A stretch of DNA of 64,000 nt from Evansella alkalicola (GCF_019042735.1 NZ_JAHQCR010000091.1:1-64000); one strand, 5' to 3'. Counted from the stretch's first letter, positions 35,366 to 44,262 are shown. Made by a program: numbers and translations. The notes: a model not told the origin generated them from the letters alone.

Positions 35366-37294
35366 TTAAATTGTTCTTCCTACAATCGTGCCATCGTAGA
35401 TAGCCTTTTTAGCATCAAGGCCCATGGCATGTTTAGCGCCGCCAATTACAGTAACGGATTTCCCTTCCCCTTCAAGATGTGAAGCTAGGTCGTTGTTTAC
35501 TAGCTGGCCAGCTGCAAGAATGACAGTGTCTCCAGTAACGCGCTGTTCCTTTCCATCATGTTGGAAGACAACTGTTTTTCCATCATCTGTAATTTCCTTA
35601 TAGCTTTCAATTCGACCGATCATCTGCACTTTTTGCTGGCGTAGCTCCATTAACGTTGCCCAACGAGTCGTCTTACCAATTCCTTTTGCGAACGATTTAC
35701 TGCGTTGTAGCAAGGTGACGTCCACATTCCTTTCTTTTAAAAACAAGGCTAAGTCACATGCAATACCACCGCCACCAATAATAATAACGTTCGAACCGAC
35801 TTCAACTTTTCCATCGAAAACATCACGGTACGATACAATAGCTTTGTTTTCTACACCAGGAATTTCTGGTATTCGAGGAGTGATACCTGTTGCCATAATA
35901 ATTTCATCTGCTTTTTCAAAAAGTGGGTCTGACTCTTGCATTGTATGATTTAACAATATTTGGACCCCTAAGCGCTCCAACTGGACTTTGTAATATCTTA
36001 ATGTTTCGTAAAACTCTTGTTTTCCAGGAATTCGCTTAGAATAATTTAGCTGTCCACCAATCTCACCTTTCCCGTCTACCAAAGTTACTTGATGACCCCG
36101 TTCAGCAGCTACTCGACTTGCTTCAAGTCCTGCGGGGCCTGCACCAATAACGAGGACATTTTTTGGTTTTGCAGCAGGAATAAGCTTTAGTTCCGTTTCC
36201 CTACCAGCTTCCGGATTCACAAGGCAAGAGGCGGGCAAACCTTCAAATACATGGTCGAGACAGGCTTGGTTACAGGCAATACACGTATTGATCTCTTCAA
36301 AACGATTGTCTTTTGCCTTTGTTAAAATTTCAGGGTCTGCCAAAAATGGTCTAGCCATGGAAATGAGATCAGCATCACCTTTATCAAGTACTTTTTCCGC
36401 GTCTCTTGGATCATTGATTCGATTACTTGCTACTACTGGAATGGATACGTGTTTTTTAATAGTAGCTGGAATCTGAACAAAATGAAGGCGTGGCACCTTC
36501 ATTGAAATAGTAGGTACGCGAGATTCATGCCATCCAATTCCAATGTTAAGGACATCAGCCCCTGCTTCTTCAAGGATTTTAGCCCATTCAATGGTTTCAG
36601 CTTCTGTTGTACTGTTTTCTATAAGGTCTAGTCCTGACATGCGGAAAATAATTGGAAAATCATTTCCTATCTGCTTCCGCACTTCTTCTACGATTCTTAT
36701 GGAAAACTTGATACGGTTTTCAAAGCTCCCTCCCCAATCGTCCGTCCGCTTATTTGTTACAGGGGAAACGAATTGATTTATTAAATAACCCTCAGAACCC
36801 ATTATTTCAACGGCGTCAAACCCAGCTTCTTTTGCGCGTCTTGCTCCATGAGCGAATGCTTGAATTGTTCGTTCAATATCTTCTTCTGTCATTTCCCGTG
36901 GCTGGTCAGGGTTGATTGGTGATTGTATCGCAGATGGCGCGACAGGATCCTTTCCTGTTAATGCTTTATATGCATAACGGCCTGCATGAAAAAGCTGGAG
37001 TGCGATTTTACCCCCTTCTTGATGAACCCCAGACGTAAGGGGCTTCCAACGGTTCACATCTTCATCATTGTAAATTGTCATGAAGTCATTACCACCGCTA
37101 CCTTCAGCCGTTACAGCAGCTCCACCTGTAACGATTAAGCCCACTTCATTTTTTGCCCGAAGCTTGTAAAACTCAATTAACTTTTCATCTCCATTTTCCG
37201 TTCCTTCCAGTCCAACGTGCATGGAACCCATCAATACTCGATTTCTTAACGTCATTGATTGAATGGTTATTGGTTGAAATAAAGCACTACTCAT
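35366..37294 (-). CDS. NADH:flavin oxidoreductase, 2,4-dienoyl-CoA reductase-like
   Basis: 642-aa FMN/4Fe-4S/FAD enzyme of the FadH/Old Yellow Enzyme family, reducing 2,4-dienoyl-CoA in unsaturated fatty acid breakdown. The OYE barrel (1-370) has LFHAGRYAY and AFAHGARRAKEAGFDAVEIM. CIACNQACLDHVFEGLPASC holds the cluster Cys. The FAD domain starts VLVIGAGPAGLEASRVAAERGH and the NAD domain has VIIIGGGGIACDLA. GGGGGTA precedes ATG 37294. The promoter has a FadR operator and a cre site. Close in order to E. coli FadH (671 aa). Confidence 0.9.
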   Translation of the reverse strand: MSSALFQPITIQSMTLRNRVLMGSMHVGLEGTENGDEKLIEFYKLRAKNEVGLIVTGGAAVTAEGSGGNDFMTIYNDEDVNRWKPLTSGVHQEGGKIALQLFHAGRYAYKALTGKDPVAPSAIQSPINPDQPREMTEEDIERTIQAFAHGARRAKEAGFDAVEIMGSEGYLINQFVSPVTNKRTDDWGGSFENRIKFSIRIVEEVRKQIGNDFPIIFRMSGLDLIENSTTEAETIEWAKILEEAGADVLNIGIGWHESRVPTISMKVPRLHFVQIPATIKKHVSIPVVASNRINDPRDAEKVLDKGDADLISMARPFLADPEILTKAKDNRFEEINTCIACNQACLDHVFEGLPASCLVNPEAGRETELKLIPAAKPKNVLVIGAGPAGLEASRVAAERGHQVTLVDGKGEIGGQLNYSKRIPGKQEFYETLRYYKVQLERLGVQILLNHTMQESDPLFEKADEIIMATGITPRIPEIPGVENKAIVSYRDVFDGKVEVGSNVIIIGGGGIACDLALFLKERNVDVTLLQRSKSFAKGIGKTTRWATLMELRQQKVQMIGRIESYKEITDDGKTVVFQHDGKEQRVTGDTVILAAGQLVNNDLASHLEGEGKSVTVIGGAKHAMGLDAKKAIYDGTIVGRTI

Positions 37295-37315
37295 TTTTTA
37301 CCCCCTAAATAAAAC

Positions 37316-37361
37316 TGACTGAATATTCATTCATTATACAAAATCAGTAGTATAGAAGCAA
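37316..37361 (-). promoter_or_regulatory. Promoter of the fatty-acid operon with FadR operator
   Basis: On the minus strand TTGCTT (37356-37361), 17 bp, then TATAAT (37333-37338). Directly after, TGAATGAATATTCAGTCA (37316-37333) matches the Bacillus FadR (YsiA) consensus TGAATGAnTAnTCATTCA at all but one position. FadR would block transcription until long-chain acyl-CoA binds it. Confidence 0.85.
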
Positions 37362-37375
37362 TGAAAACGCTTAAA
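37361..37375. promoter_or_regulatory. CcpA (cre) site between the fatty-acid operon and pta
   Basis: ATGAAAACGCTTAAA fits WTGNAANCGNWNNCW with one mismatch. It abuts the -35 of the minus-strand operon (repression expected) and lies about 140 bp upstream of the pta start of transcription (activation is known for pta in B. subtilis, usually from a nearer site). Confidence 0.6.
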
Positions 37376-37471
37376 ATAAGATGAGCGAAAATGCGTAATG
37401 AATGTTTGTGAAAATGTGTACATTTCTGAAAATTTAAACTTTATCCACAGAGCCTGTGAATAATTTATTTT

Positions 37472-37501
37472 TTGCTCAATAAAGAGTATGCTTACTATAT
37501 A
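37472..37501 (+). promoter_or_regulatory. Probable pta promoter
   Basis: TTGCTC (37472-37477), 18 bp, TATATA (37496-37501), then AAAGGAGG at about 37522 before GTG 37537. Confidence 0.5.
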
Positions 37502-37536
37502 GAGATAGACCTAGAGGTATTAAAGGAGGTAATTCT

Positions 37537-38514
37537 GTGAGTGATATGTTTGTAGCCATCGCAGAAAAAGTAAAGAGTGGGTACCCATCGATTGTGTTTC
37601 CAGAGGGTACAGATGAAAGAATTTTAGAAGCAACTGTTCGGTTGAAAAAAGAAGGGATTTTAAATCCAATCTTAGTTGGAAATCTTGATGAAGTAAATAA
37701 TAAAGCAAAAGAGCTTAACTTAGATACTTCTGATTTAGATATTTATGATCCAGAAACTTACGAACAATTCGAGGAACTAGTAGATGCTTTTGTGGAGCGA
37801 AGAAAAGGAAAAGCTTCCCCTGAAGATGCAAGAAAGATATTGAAAACACCAAACTATTTCGGCACAATGCTAGTTTACTTAAATAAAGCAGCGGGTCTAG
37901 TTAGTGGTGCCGCTCACTCGACTGGTGACACAGTTCGTCCAGCGTTACAAATTATCAAAACGAAAGAAGGGGTAAGAAAAACTTCTGGTGTATTCGTGAT
38001 GGTAAAGGGTGACGAGCGCTATATATTTGGAGACTGTGCAATTAATATTGCCCCTGACAGCAATGATTTAGCGGAAACTGCAGTAGAAGCTGCGAAAACA
38101 GCTAGAGTATTTGATATTGACCCTAAGGTTGCTATGCTTAGCTTTTCTACAAAAGGCTCTGCAGTTAGTCCGGAGACAGAGAAGGTAGTAGAAGCTACAA
38201 GGATTGCGAAAGAGCTTGCTCCTGAGCTTGTATTAGATGGAGAATTCCAATTTGACGCTGCGTTTGTACCTGCAGTGGCAAAAAAGAAAGCACCTGACTC
38301 CCCACTAAATGGGGAAGCAAATGTATTTGTATTCCCAAGCTTAGAAGCAGGTAATATTGGTTATAAAATCGCCCAACGTCTTGGTAACTATGAAGCGATT
38401 GGTCCAATTCTTCAAGGCTTAAACCAACCAGTAAACGATCTTTCCCGTGGTTGTAATGCGGAAGATGTATACAAGCTTGCATTAATCACAGCTATGCAAG
38501 GGTTGGCTGACTAA
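37537..38514 (+). CDS. pta: Phosphate acetyltransferase
   Basis: 325-aa enzyme converting acetyl-CoA and phosphate to acetyl phosphate for acetate overflow. Single-domain form typical of Bacillus. Signatures are IVFPEGTDERILEA, YFGTMLVYLNKAAGLVSGAAHSTGDTVRPALQIIKT, DCAINIAPDSNDLAE, AMLSFSTKGSA and VFVFPSLEAGNIGYKIAQRLGNYEAIGPILQGL. AAAGGAGGTAATTCT precedes GTG 37537. Monocistronic with a strong terminator. The neighbouring hemQ/pta pair follows B. subtilis, apart from the inserted fatty-acid operon. Confidence 0.96.
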   Translation: MSDMFVAIAEKVKSGYPSIVFPEGTDERILEATVRLKKEGILNPILVGNLDEVNNKAKELNLDTSDLDIYDPETYEQFEELVDAFVERRKGKASPEDARKILKTPNYFGTMLVYLNKAAGLVSGAAHSTGDTVRPALQIIKTKEGVRKTSGVFVMVKGDERYIFGDCAINIAPDSNDLAETAVEAAKTARVFDIDPKVAMLSFSTKGSAVSPETEKVVEATRIAKELAPELVLDGEFQFDAAFVPAVAKKKAPDSPLNGEANVFVFPSLEAGNIGYKIAQRLGNYEAIGPILQGLNQPVNDLSRGCNAEDVYKLALITAMQGLAD

Positions 38515-38572
38515 ATTAAATATCAGGCGCTGGAGCTAGCCTAGCGAGGCATGAAAAGTAAAAGTGTGTCTT

Positions 38573-38614
38573 GCCCATTTCACCTTACAACCGAGGTGAA
38601 ATGGGCTTTTTTTA
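38573..38614 (+). terminator. Terminator of pta
   Basis: GCCCATTTCACCT pairs perfectly with AGGTGAAATGGGC, followed by seven T. Confidence 0.95.
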
Positions 38615-38630
38615 TAGGTAAGAAGGATTT

Positions 38631-38683
38631 GTAAGATTCTTTGAACTATTGTATGTCTAGCTTCAACGCAGGCTTGCTATGGG
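38631..38683 (+). repeat. Direct repeat, copy 1 (TGTCTAGCTTCA type)
   Basis: GTAAGATTCTTTG ... TGTATGTCTAGCTTCA ... GCTTGCTA is repeated at 39022-39076 with substitutions in between. A TGTCTAGCTCCAGTGCC relative is at 48528, a motif common in Bacillaceae intergenic DNA. Confidence 0.65.
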
Positions 38684-38812
38684 ACTCTATGCTTGTAATC
38701 ATAGGCACTTGTGCAACTCTTATGAACGATGATCATGGGCTAGTGCTTTTTTATTAGATAAACTTGGCTTATCGCTAAGTCCATGTACCCCTTTCCTTAC
38801 CTGTGAAATAAA

Positions 38813-39000
38813 ATAAGCGGAGAATTTCCGTTTAAAATTATAATTTATCTTATTTCGTGGGGAATAAGGGGAATTTTTACGCCTATGCAAAGGAAAGTTC
38901 CTCTTTTTAAATAGATTCGAGTGGGTAAGCGGAATTTCTCCGTCTATTTAGACTATTTTTCGCGCTATTTCATAATTAAGGGGAAATTCTCCGGTTAAAA
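38813..39000. repeat. Decayed palindromic array (family 7, GCGGAATTTCTCCG)
   Basis: Short quasi-palindromes TAAGCGGAGAATTTCCG (38814), TAAGGGGAATTTTTACG (38865), TAAGCGGAATTTCTCCG (38936) and TAAGGGGAAATTCTCCG (38977). The first two are 51 bp apart; later spacing (71 and 41) is irregular. Interpreted as an old array that lost register. Confidence 0.55.
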
Positions 39001-39021
39001 TATATAAGGAGATAAGAATAT

Positions 39022-39076
39022 GTAAGATTCTTTGCATTCATGTATGTCTAGCTTCATCCCTTGCTTGCTACGGGGC
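39022..39076 (+). repeat. Direct repeat, copy 2 (TGTCTAGCTTCA type)
   Basis: Second copy of the 38631-38683 sequence, 391 bp downstream. Confidence 0.65.
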
Positions 39077-39216
39077 ACGGCACTTGTACTACTCCTCCTG
39101 TTTTAAACAACCAACATTTACATCTCATTTTCTCCCAAAGAAGCCCCAATACTAATAAATGTTCTTCAGAATTTCGTAGATATAGGGTTTCATAATTAGG
39201 GCGAGGAGGTGTTTCC

Positions 39217-40083
39217 ATGTACGGTAAATTGTCTCACATAATTCCATTAATCATTATTTCTCTAGCGTTAGTGCAATGCGAGGCTGACAACCAAGCGCTC
39301 CATGTAGAAAACTTTGGAGAAAGAGCAGGGACAGAATTACAGAAAGAGAAATATCTCGATTCTCAAGATTTTGTTTATTTTAAAGAGAAGGAGGCTGAGC
39401 TTGAAACGAGGGAAGGCAACGTAAATAATGAAGAGGGAAATAATGAAGAGGAAAAAATCGTTTACCTTACCTTTGATGATGGACCGTCAGTACATACAAG
39501 AGAGATTCTTGACATTTTAGATGCATACAATGCTCATGCTACATTTTTTGTGAACGGGAGAGAGTCTGGGGAAGCTGTGCAGATGTATGAAGCCATTATC
39601 AACGAGGGGCATGTACTAGGAAATCATACTTATACCCATGAATATGACAAAATTTACTCAGACGTTGAAGAGTTTAAAGCAGACGTTCTTCAGTTGGAAA
39701 ATTATATTAAGGAAATTACAGGGGAGAGAACAAATTTTTTTAGATTCCCTGGAGGGTCTAATTCATCTATGGCTAAAAAGTATGGTGGGGAACAGATTCT
39801 ACATGAAGCAAGGGCTGCTTTAAGCGATCTAGGGTATGTGTTTTTTGACTGGGATGTGGATTCAGGTGATTCTACAAGTAATGAGCTCGACGCAATAGTT
39901 ATTGCAAACCAAACTCTTGAACAAGTAAAAGGAAGAAAAAAGGCAATTGCTTTATTTCATGATGGGATAAATAAACAAGCCACTGTGGAGGCATTACCAA
40001 TCATTTTAAGTGAATTAAAGTCTTGGGGATATACGTTTAAAACTTTATCAGAAACTTCACCAAGAAGGGAGTTTCACTTATAG
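39217..40083 (+). CDS. Secreted or anchored polysaccharide deacetylase (NodB domain)
   Basis: 288-aa carbohydrate esterase family 4 protein, probably removing N-acetyl groups from peptidoglycan or another wall polymer. The N-terminus (KLSHIIPLIIISLALVQCEAD) is a signal segment; the Cys is not in a good lipobox (Gln at -1). An acidic linker (about 50-85) precedes NodB motifs TFDDGPS (Asp pair), NHTYTHEY (His pair), FRFPGGSNS, FFDWDVDSGD and ALFHDG. GAGGAGGTG precedes ATG 39217. Monocistronic with a terminator. Confidence 0.88.
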   Translation: MYGKLSHIIPLIIISLALVQCEADNQALHVENFGERAGTELQKEKYLDSQDFVYFKEKEAELETREGNVNNEEGNNEEEKIVYLTFDDGPSVHTREILDILDAYNAHATFFVNGRESGEAVQMYEAIINEGHVLGNHTYTHEYDKIYSDVEEFKADVLQLENYIKEITGERTNFFRFPGGSNSSMAKKYGGEQILHEARAALSDLGYVFFDWDVDSGDSTSNELDAIVIANQTLEQVKGRKKAIALFHDGINKQATVEALPIILSELKSWGYTFKTLSETSPRREFHL

Positions 40084-40098
40084 GTTTTAAACAAAGAG

Positions 40099-40138
40099 TC
40101 TGGGACAAGAGTGTTTAGTGATGTCCCAGCCTTTTTCT
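40099..40138 (+). terminator. Terminator of the deacetylase gene
   Basis: CTGGGAC pairs with GTCCCAG, followed by CCTTTTTC. Confidence 0.85.
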
Positions 40139-40267
40139 TAGCAATATTGGATGTTATGCGTTCTTGCGATAACTTTAAAGATTATCTTTTATTTATATTT
40201 TTCATATTCTTAGCTAAGGGGATACTCATTTTTAAAAATAAAAAAGGTCAGGATTAGACCTAACCTA

Positions 40268-40462
40268 TTAACCTCTATCAAAAGAATGAAAATCTTCATT
40301 CATGGCCTCTTCAATTACTTTTTTCTCATCATTAGTCGGTTCAACTTCTTCAAATTGTTCTTCATATTTTGTCAAGGTTTCAAGAATTTCTTTTACCTTT
40401 TCTAAATTTCTTTCTGAAATATTGTCAATGATTTTGTATAGTTCTTCTCTTCTTACAGCCAT
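40268..40462 (-). CDS. Small acidic protein, possibly an orphan antitoxin-like protein
   Basis: 64 aa, all-helical by pattern (REELYKIIDNISERNLEKVKEILETLTKYEEQFEEVEPTNDEKKVIEEAM), ending DFHSFDRG. The layout, a short helical N-terminus plus an acidic tail, resembles antitoxins, but no toxin gene adjoins, so the name is only a suggestion. GGGAGGAATTCTT precedes ATG 40462; the frame runs 12 codons further without a site. Confidence 0.5.
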   Translation of the reverse strand: MAVRREELYKIIDNISERNLEKVKEILETLTKYEEQFEEVEPTNDEKKVIEEAMNEDFHSFDRG

Positions 40463-40644
40463 AAGAATTCCTCCCATACGACTATTTCTTATAATCATAA
40501 TAACATATTATAGAAGTAGGTTCTGCTAGCTAAAACCATATAAAGCTTAAAAATAGGAACGTTCCTGACTTGCCCATGGACAGTCATTACTTTTTAGCTA
40601 TTGCTATCCGTTCCATAAATACAGCATTTCAATACCTAAACAAT

Positions 40645-40836
40645 TCAGATCAGAAGGCTGCTTCCCAAAAGCCAAACCATAGGGGTTAATATAACTAGTA
40701 AGAATAGTCCAGTGAACATATACTTTATGTATTGTTTTCTATTTACGCCTTCTCTTAATTCCCATAACCCTAATGTTATTAAATATAGCCCAACCAAAAC
40801 TGTAATGATTGGAAATAAAATAACTAAACCTCCCAT
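40645..40836 (-). CDS. Small two-helix membrane protein, unknown function
   Basis: 63 aa with two hydrophobic segments (LVILFPIITVLVGLYLITLGLWEL and YMFTGLFLLVILTPMVWLLG) joined by a basic loop (REGVNRKQYIKY). GGAGGTGTCAAA gives a strong site before ATG 40836. It lies in the AT-rich accessory block, and no relation to neighbours is evident. Confidence 0.55.
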   Translation of the reverse strand: MGGLVILFPIITVLVGLYLITLGLWELREGVNRKQYIKYMFTGLFLLVILTPMVWLLGSSLLI

Positions 40837-41161
40837 TTTGACACCTCCACTTTTTCAAATCTCCGCATTACTTCAATATCTTCTTTACTCTATTTTAATG
40901 TTACCACTAGTCCCGTTTTATTTGGTATAAATATGTAAAAAAATGTCTCTGCTTATTACAGAAACGCACTGCGTCACTTTAAGTGAATATCTAATAGGGA
41001 CTGTCTGACTTGCCTAAGTATATTCAACTAACACCCGATAGTTTAAGTGCATTTTTTTACAAACTACATTCCTTACAAATATCCAAGCTAAAAAAACTAT
41101 CGATGATTTCCAACTGAAATTACTTATTAGTTCTTTCCAAAGGCAATGTTTTTGAAAATAA
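40837..41161. other. Non-coding AT-rich spacer
   Basis: 325 nt between the small membrane gene and the rpiA stop. I see no gene, strong hairpin or recognisable site. Confidence 0.35.
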
Positions 41162-41830
41162 TTATTTATACAAGGTACTTACACTTCCGTTTTTATTGCC
41201 AATTATAATAGTATCAGCCATATTAACAAAAAGACCATTCTCAACTACACCTGGAATCATATTTAATGTATTTTTCAGTCCGTTAGCATCTTGTATTTTC
41301 CCAAAATAGCAATCCAATATATAGTTACCATTATCAGTGATAAAAGGGGCATTATTATCCATTCGTAATTTAGGTTTGGAGCCCAATTCACTTACCTGTT
41401 TTAAAGTTAATTCCCAACCAAATTGTATAATCTCAACGGGTAACGGAAATTCACCTAAATCAGTAACCATTTTAGTATCATCAATAACTGTAATGAAACG
41501 TCTGGAAATAGAAGCAACCATTTTTTCTCGTAATAAAGCTCCACCTCCACCCTTTATCAGTTCAAAATTCCTATTGGCTTCATCAGCACCATCTATTGTT
41601 AAATCTAATTGATTTATCGAAGACAGACTAACTAATGGAATCCCTAAATTAATAGCAAGCTTTTCAGTGTTTGTAGAAGTAGGGACCCCCTTAATATTTA
41701 GTCCTTTTTTAACTAAATCTCCAAGTTTTAAAATTGACCAATAGACTGTGGAGCCAGTTCCAAGACCTAAAAGCATTCCGTCTTTGACATGTTCAACAGC
41801 TTTCTCACCAGCAAGCTGTTTAGCATTCAT
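41162..41830 (-). CDS. rpiA: Ribose-5-phosphate isomerase A
   Basis: 222-aa enzyme interconverting ribose 5-phosphate and ribulose 5-phosphate in the pentose phosphate pathway. Signatures are LGLGTGSTVYWSI, GVPTSTNTEKLA, LDLTIDGADEAN (catalytic-loop Asp residues) and IKGGGGALLREKMVA (catalytic Glu and Lys). GGAGGG precedes ATG 41830. Its DNA is more AT-rich than that of the flanking backbone genes. B. subtilis uses an RpiB-type enzyme and has no gene here, so this copy is accessory. It may be redundant with an rpiB elsewhere. Confidence 0.93.
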   Translation of the reverse strand: MNAKQLAGEKAVEHVKDGMLLGLGTGSTVYWSILKLGDLVKKGLNIKGVPTSTNTEKLAINLGIPLVSLSSINQLDLTIDGADEANRNFELIKGGGGALLREKMVASISRRFITVIDDTKMVTDLGEFPLPVEIIQFGWELTLKQVSELGSKPKLRMDNNAPFITDNGNYILDCYFGKIQDANGLKNTLNMIPGVVENGLFVNMADTIIIGNKNGSVSTLYK

Positions 41831-41851
41831 ATATGTAACCCTCCTAACATA

Positions 41852-42418
41852 CTATTCCTTTATATCCGAAAAAGAATTTTTTGTTTTATGCCTAATAATA
41901 AATCCAATTACAGCTCCCATAAAAGCTCCTGTAGTATTTAAAATCACATCATCTATATTTGATGTTCTTCCACTGTTAAGTAGGAATTGTAAAATTTCAA
42001 TTGTTATGGAGAACGCCATACCTAACAAGGTAGTTTTTAATATTACTTTGGAGGTCGATTTTAATACCAAAGCCAAAATTATGCCAAATGGGATGAATAA
42101 AATAATATTAAAACCTAACAATCTAATAGGTACTGTGTAATGAACAGGGTTAAGTAAAACATCTAAAATACTTCCAAATGGAACTATTTGAAGTGTTCTA
42201 CCCTCCGTAAATGGTCTTGGAAAGAGAGTTACCATCATTACTCCAATTATCGAAAGGGCAAAAAGGATATATAACACTGAAAATAATAATGCAGTTTTCT
42301 GCTCAGTTTCCTTTTTTAAAGCTCTTCTATAAAAAAACCACCCAATTAGTATTACGATAGGAATAATAACCAGAAATAATGGTATCACACCACTAAAGGC
42401 TCTCCATAGTTGCTCCAT
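41852..42418 (-). CDS. VanZ-like membrane protein
   Basis: 188-aa VanZ-family protein with about five membrane helices (IPLFLVIIPIVILIGWFFY, LLFSVLYILFALSIIGVMM, GFNIILFIPFGIILALVL, TGAFMGAVIGFII). Family marks are LFPRPFTEGRTLQIVPFGSI, NIILFIPFG and ITIEILQFLLNSGRTSNIDDVILNTTGA. VanZ confers slight teicoplanin resistance by an unknown route; most homologues have no proven role. GAGGAT precedes ATG 42418. It lies 21 nt before rpiA, possibly co-transcribed. Confidence 0.88.
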   Translation of the reverse strand: MEQLWRAFSGVIPLFLVIIPIVILIGWFFYRRALKKETEQKTALLFSVLYILFALSIIGVMMVTLFPRPFTEGRTLQIVPFGSILDVLLNPVHYTVPIRLLGFNIILFIPFGIILALVLKSTSKVILKTTLLGMAFSITIEILQFLLNSGRTSNIDDVILNTTGAFMGAVIGFIIRHKTKNSFSDIKE

Positions 42419-42554
42419 TTCCGTATCCTCTTTTCTACATTTAGTGTGAAATTCTTAAAACTATTCACCTTACTATTTTAACATATTTATCCAGTTGATA
42501 AGCGCAAAAAAATAAGCTGCAATAATGCAACTCGAATTAGTTCTAATAGTTCCG

Positions 42555-42788
42555 TTAGTTCAATAAGAAGACTAGAATTGATGCAAATAATACAAATAAA
42601 AAAGCAACTATGCTGATCCAACCCGTTACTTTTCGTTCTTTCCGAAATTCTTCTAATCCAATTATTAACACCATTAAACTTAAGAAAAACATCATATACG
42701 ATTGGAACTCAAAATTCTTAGTAATCAATCCATATCCTGCGAAGAAAGCAGCGATTACCGCAAAAATCACTTTTAAAACAACTAACAA
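42555..42788 (-). CDS. DUF3953 small membrane protein
   Basis: 77 aa with three hydrophobic segments (LKVIFAVIAAFFAGYGLIT, YMMFFLSLMVLIIGLEEF, GWISIVAFLFVLFASILVFLL) and the family pattern ITKNFEFQSYMMFFLSLMVLIIGLEEFRKERK. Function unknown. AGAGGTG precedes TTG 42788. AT-rich accessory block. Confidence 0.7.
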   Translation of the reverse strand: MLVVLKVIFAVIAAFFAGYGLITKNFEFQSYMMFFLSLMVLIIGLEEFRKERKVTGWISIVAFLFVLFASILVFLLN

Positions 42789-43243
42789 TTTTAAACACCT
42801 CTTTATAGACTTATTGAAGGAAAGCCACCAGTTTGTTTTCGCAATCTAAGTCTCATTACTAATTATACTATAAAATTTCCCATCCGCCTTCCAAAATAAG
42901 CGGAATTATGAACCCAGCAAAAACGAACTATTTAGTTGTATTTTTACTATCCTTTTTAGGCTGAAAAACGAGACAAATTCACTATTTGAAATGTCTCGAT
43001 TTACTATATAATTTTTAATTTCCTTAAAAGAATATCCCATATAAAACCTGATAATTGTAGTTCACCCTTCCTTATTTTGACTTTCGTCTATTAGACTAAT
43101 TGAAATATCATTTGGCTTTCATTATTTTTAAAAAACGTGTGCAATTACAAAAAATCACATATGATTTCTGCGTGAAATCGCATGTGATTTTACTTTTAAA
43201 GACTTGTAAGCACCTCTGAAGTAAACGTGTTAGCATGTCTCTC
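42789..43243. other. Non-coding region with terminator
   Basis: 455 nt. Apart from the hairpin at 43149-43192 I see no gene or recognisable site. Confidence 0.4.
43149..43192. terminator. Terminator of lipL, CACATG type
   Basis: AAAATCACAT pairs with ATGTGATTTT, with an inner GATTTC/GAAATC. The CACATGCGAT motif recurs at 58604-58670. Confidence 0.75.
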
Positions 43244-44086
43244 TTAGGTCATTTTTTCATTTCTCTTCAGTATTCTCTTCAAGTTAGCTTCGTAATGGTT
43301 CCAGTCCTCAGCCTTGAATTCATATGTTGAGAGTTCATCGGAGATGGCGTGTAACTTTAGGAGCAAAGTATGGACGAGTTTTTGTATCGTAATATCTTCA
43401 AACCCAAGCTCTTCTAGGGAAGCCATTTTGTCTGGAACGATTTTAGGGTATTCATATTTTGTAGGCATTCCTTTTACTGCGTGCTCATAAAACTGACGTA
43501 TGAGTTCGGCTCTGGTCGAACCACTTCCCCTGACAGCCATATATATTTGGACTGCTACTCCGCCACGCAATCTTCGTTGGGAAATCCCCGCAAACTTTTT
43601 CCCAAAGATACTTAGGTCGTAACGGCCTGGGCAATAGGACTCTTTTATTTCACCATCAACGATTTGACCGGACTCTCCACCCCCAAGCTCTTCAAGCAAT
43701 GATTTGGTGAGTGCAACCATCAGTTCATAGCCGTAATCGATGGACATGGTTTTGCTATCTTTAAGCATGATAGACAGGTTGAGGACTTCTTCATCTAATA
43801 CTACTGCTAAACCGCCTGAGTTTCGGACGATGACGTTATAGCCTTGATTTTTCAAAAATTGAATGCCGTCTTCAACATGTGGCAATCTGCTGTCCTGTAT
43901 TCCTAATACAATTGTCTTGTCATGAACCCATGTCCTCGCTATACCCCAGTCTGGTTGTTCTGCTACAATTCGGCAGAGTGTATCGTCATAAGCGAAGGAC
44001 TGCACGGGGTTCATACCTAGTCCTGTCAGGGATTGATCTATGATATACCAGTGTTTTCGAAACAGTGGCAATTGTTGCTGTTTCAT
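43244..44086 (-). CDS. lipL: Octanoyl-[GcvH]:protein N-octanoyltransferase LipL
   Basis: 280-aa amidotransferase that moves octanoyl from GcvH to E2 subunits during lipoate assembly. It has the BPL/LplA/LipB fold: RTWVHDKTIVLGIQDSRLPHVE, VIVRNSGGLAVVLDEEVLNLSIML, and SYCPGRYDLSIFGKKFAGISQRRLRGGVAVQIYM with the acyl-thioester Cys in SYCPGRYD and the catalytic Lys in GKKFAG. AAGGAG precedes ATG 44086. B. subtilis ywfL has this identity and place. Confidence 0.94.
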   Translation of the reverse strand: MKQQQLPLFRKHWYIIDQSLTGLGMNPVQSFAYDDTLCRIVAEQPDWGIARTWVHDKTIVLGIQDSRLPHVEDGIQFLKNQGYNVIVRNSGGLAVVLDEEVLNLSIMLKDSKTMSIDYGYELMVALTKSLLEELGGGESGQIVDGEIKESYCPGRYDLSIFGKKFAGISQRRLRGGVAVQIYMAVRGSGSTRAELIRQFYEHAVKGMPTKYEYPKIVPDKMASLEELGFEDITIQKLVHTLLLKLHAISDELSTYEFKAEDWNHYEANLKRILKRNEKMT

Positions 44087-44262
44087 GCCTTTTGCTCCTT
44101 CTGATTCATTTTCTTCAAGAGTATATCATAAATTGGACAACCTTACCTTTGCAAATGTGGGGTGAATCGTTGTAAAATACTCGTTAGTGATTCAATACAA
44201 GCTATAATGCAGTGACATTTCTGTTCATTGCATTGCTTCAATATAGAAGGATGTGGTTTAGG

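Larger units (their letters stand above)
38615..39216. other. Non-coding repeat-rich gap
   Basis: About 600 nt without a gene. Holds a direct repeat (38631-38683 and 39022-39076) around a decayed palindrome array. GCGAGGAGGTG near 39201 is the ribosome binding site of the next gene. Confidence 0.5.

Noticed and set aside
40268..40462. Complete toxin-antitoxin pair
   Set aside because: The small acidic protein could be antitoxin-like, but no toxin-like gene is adjacent on either strand.
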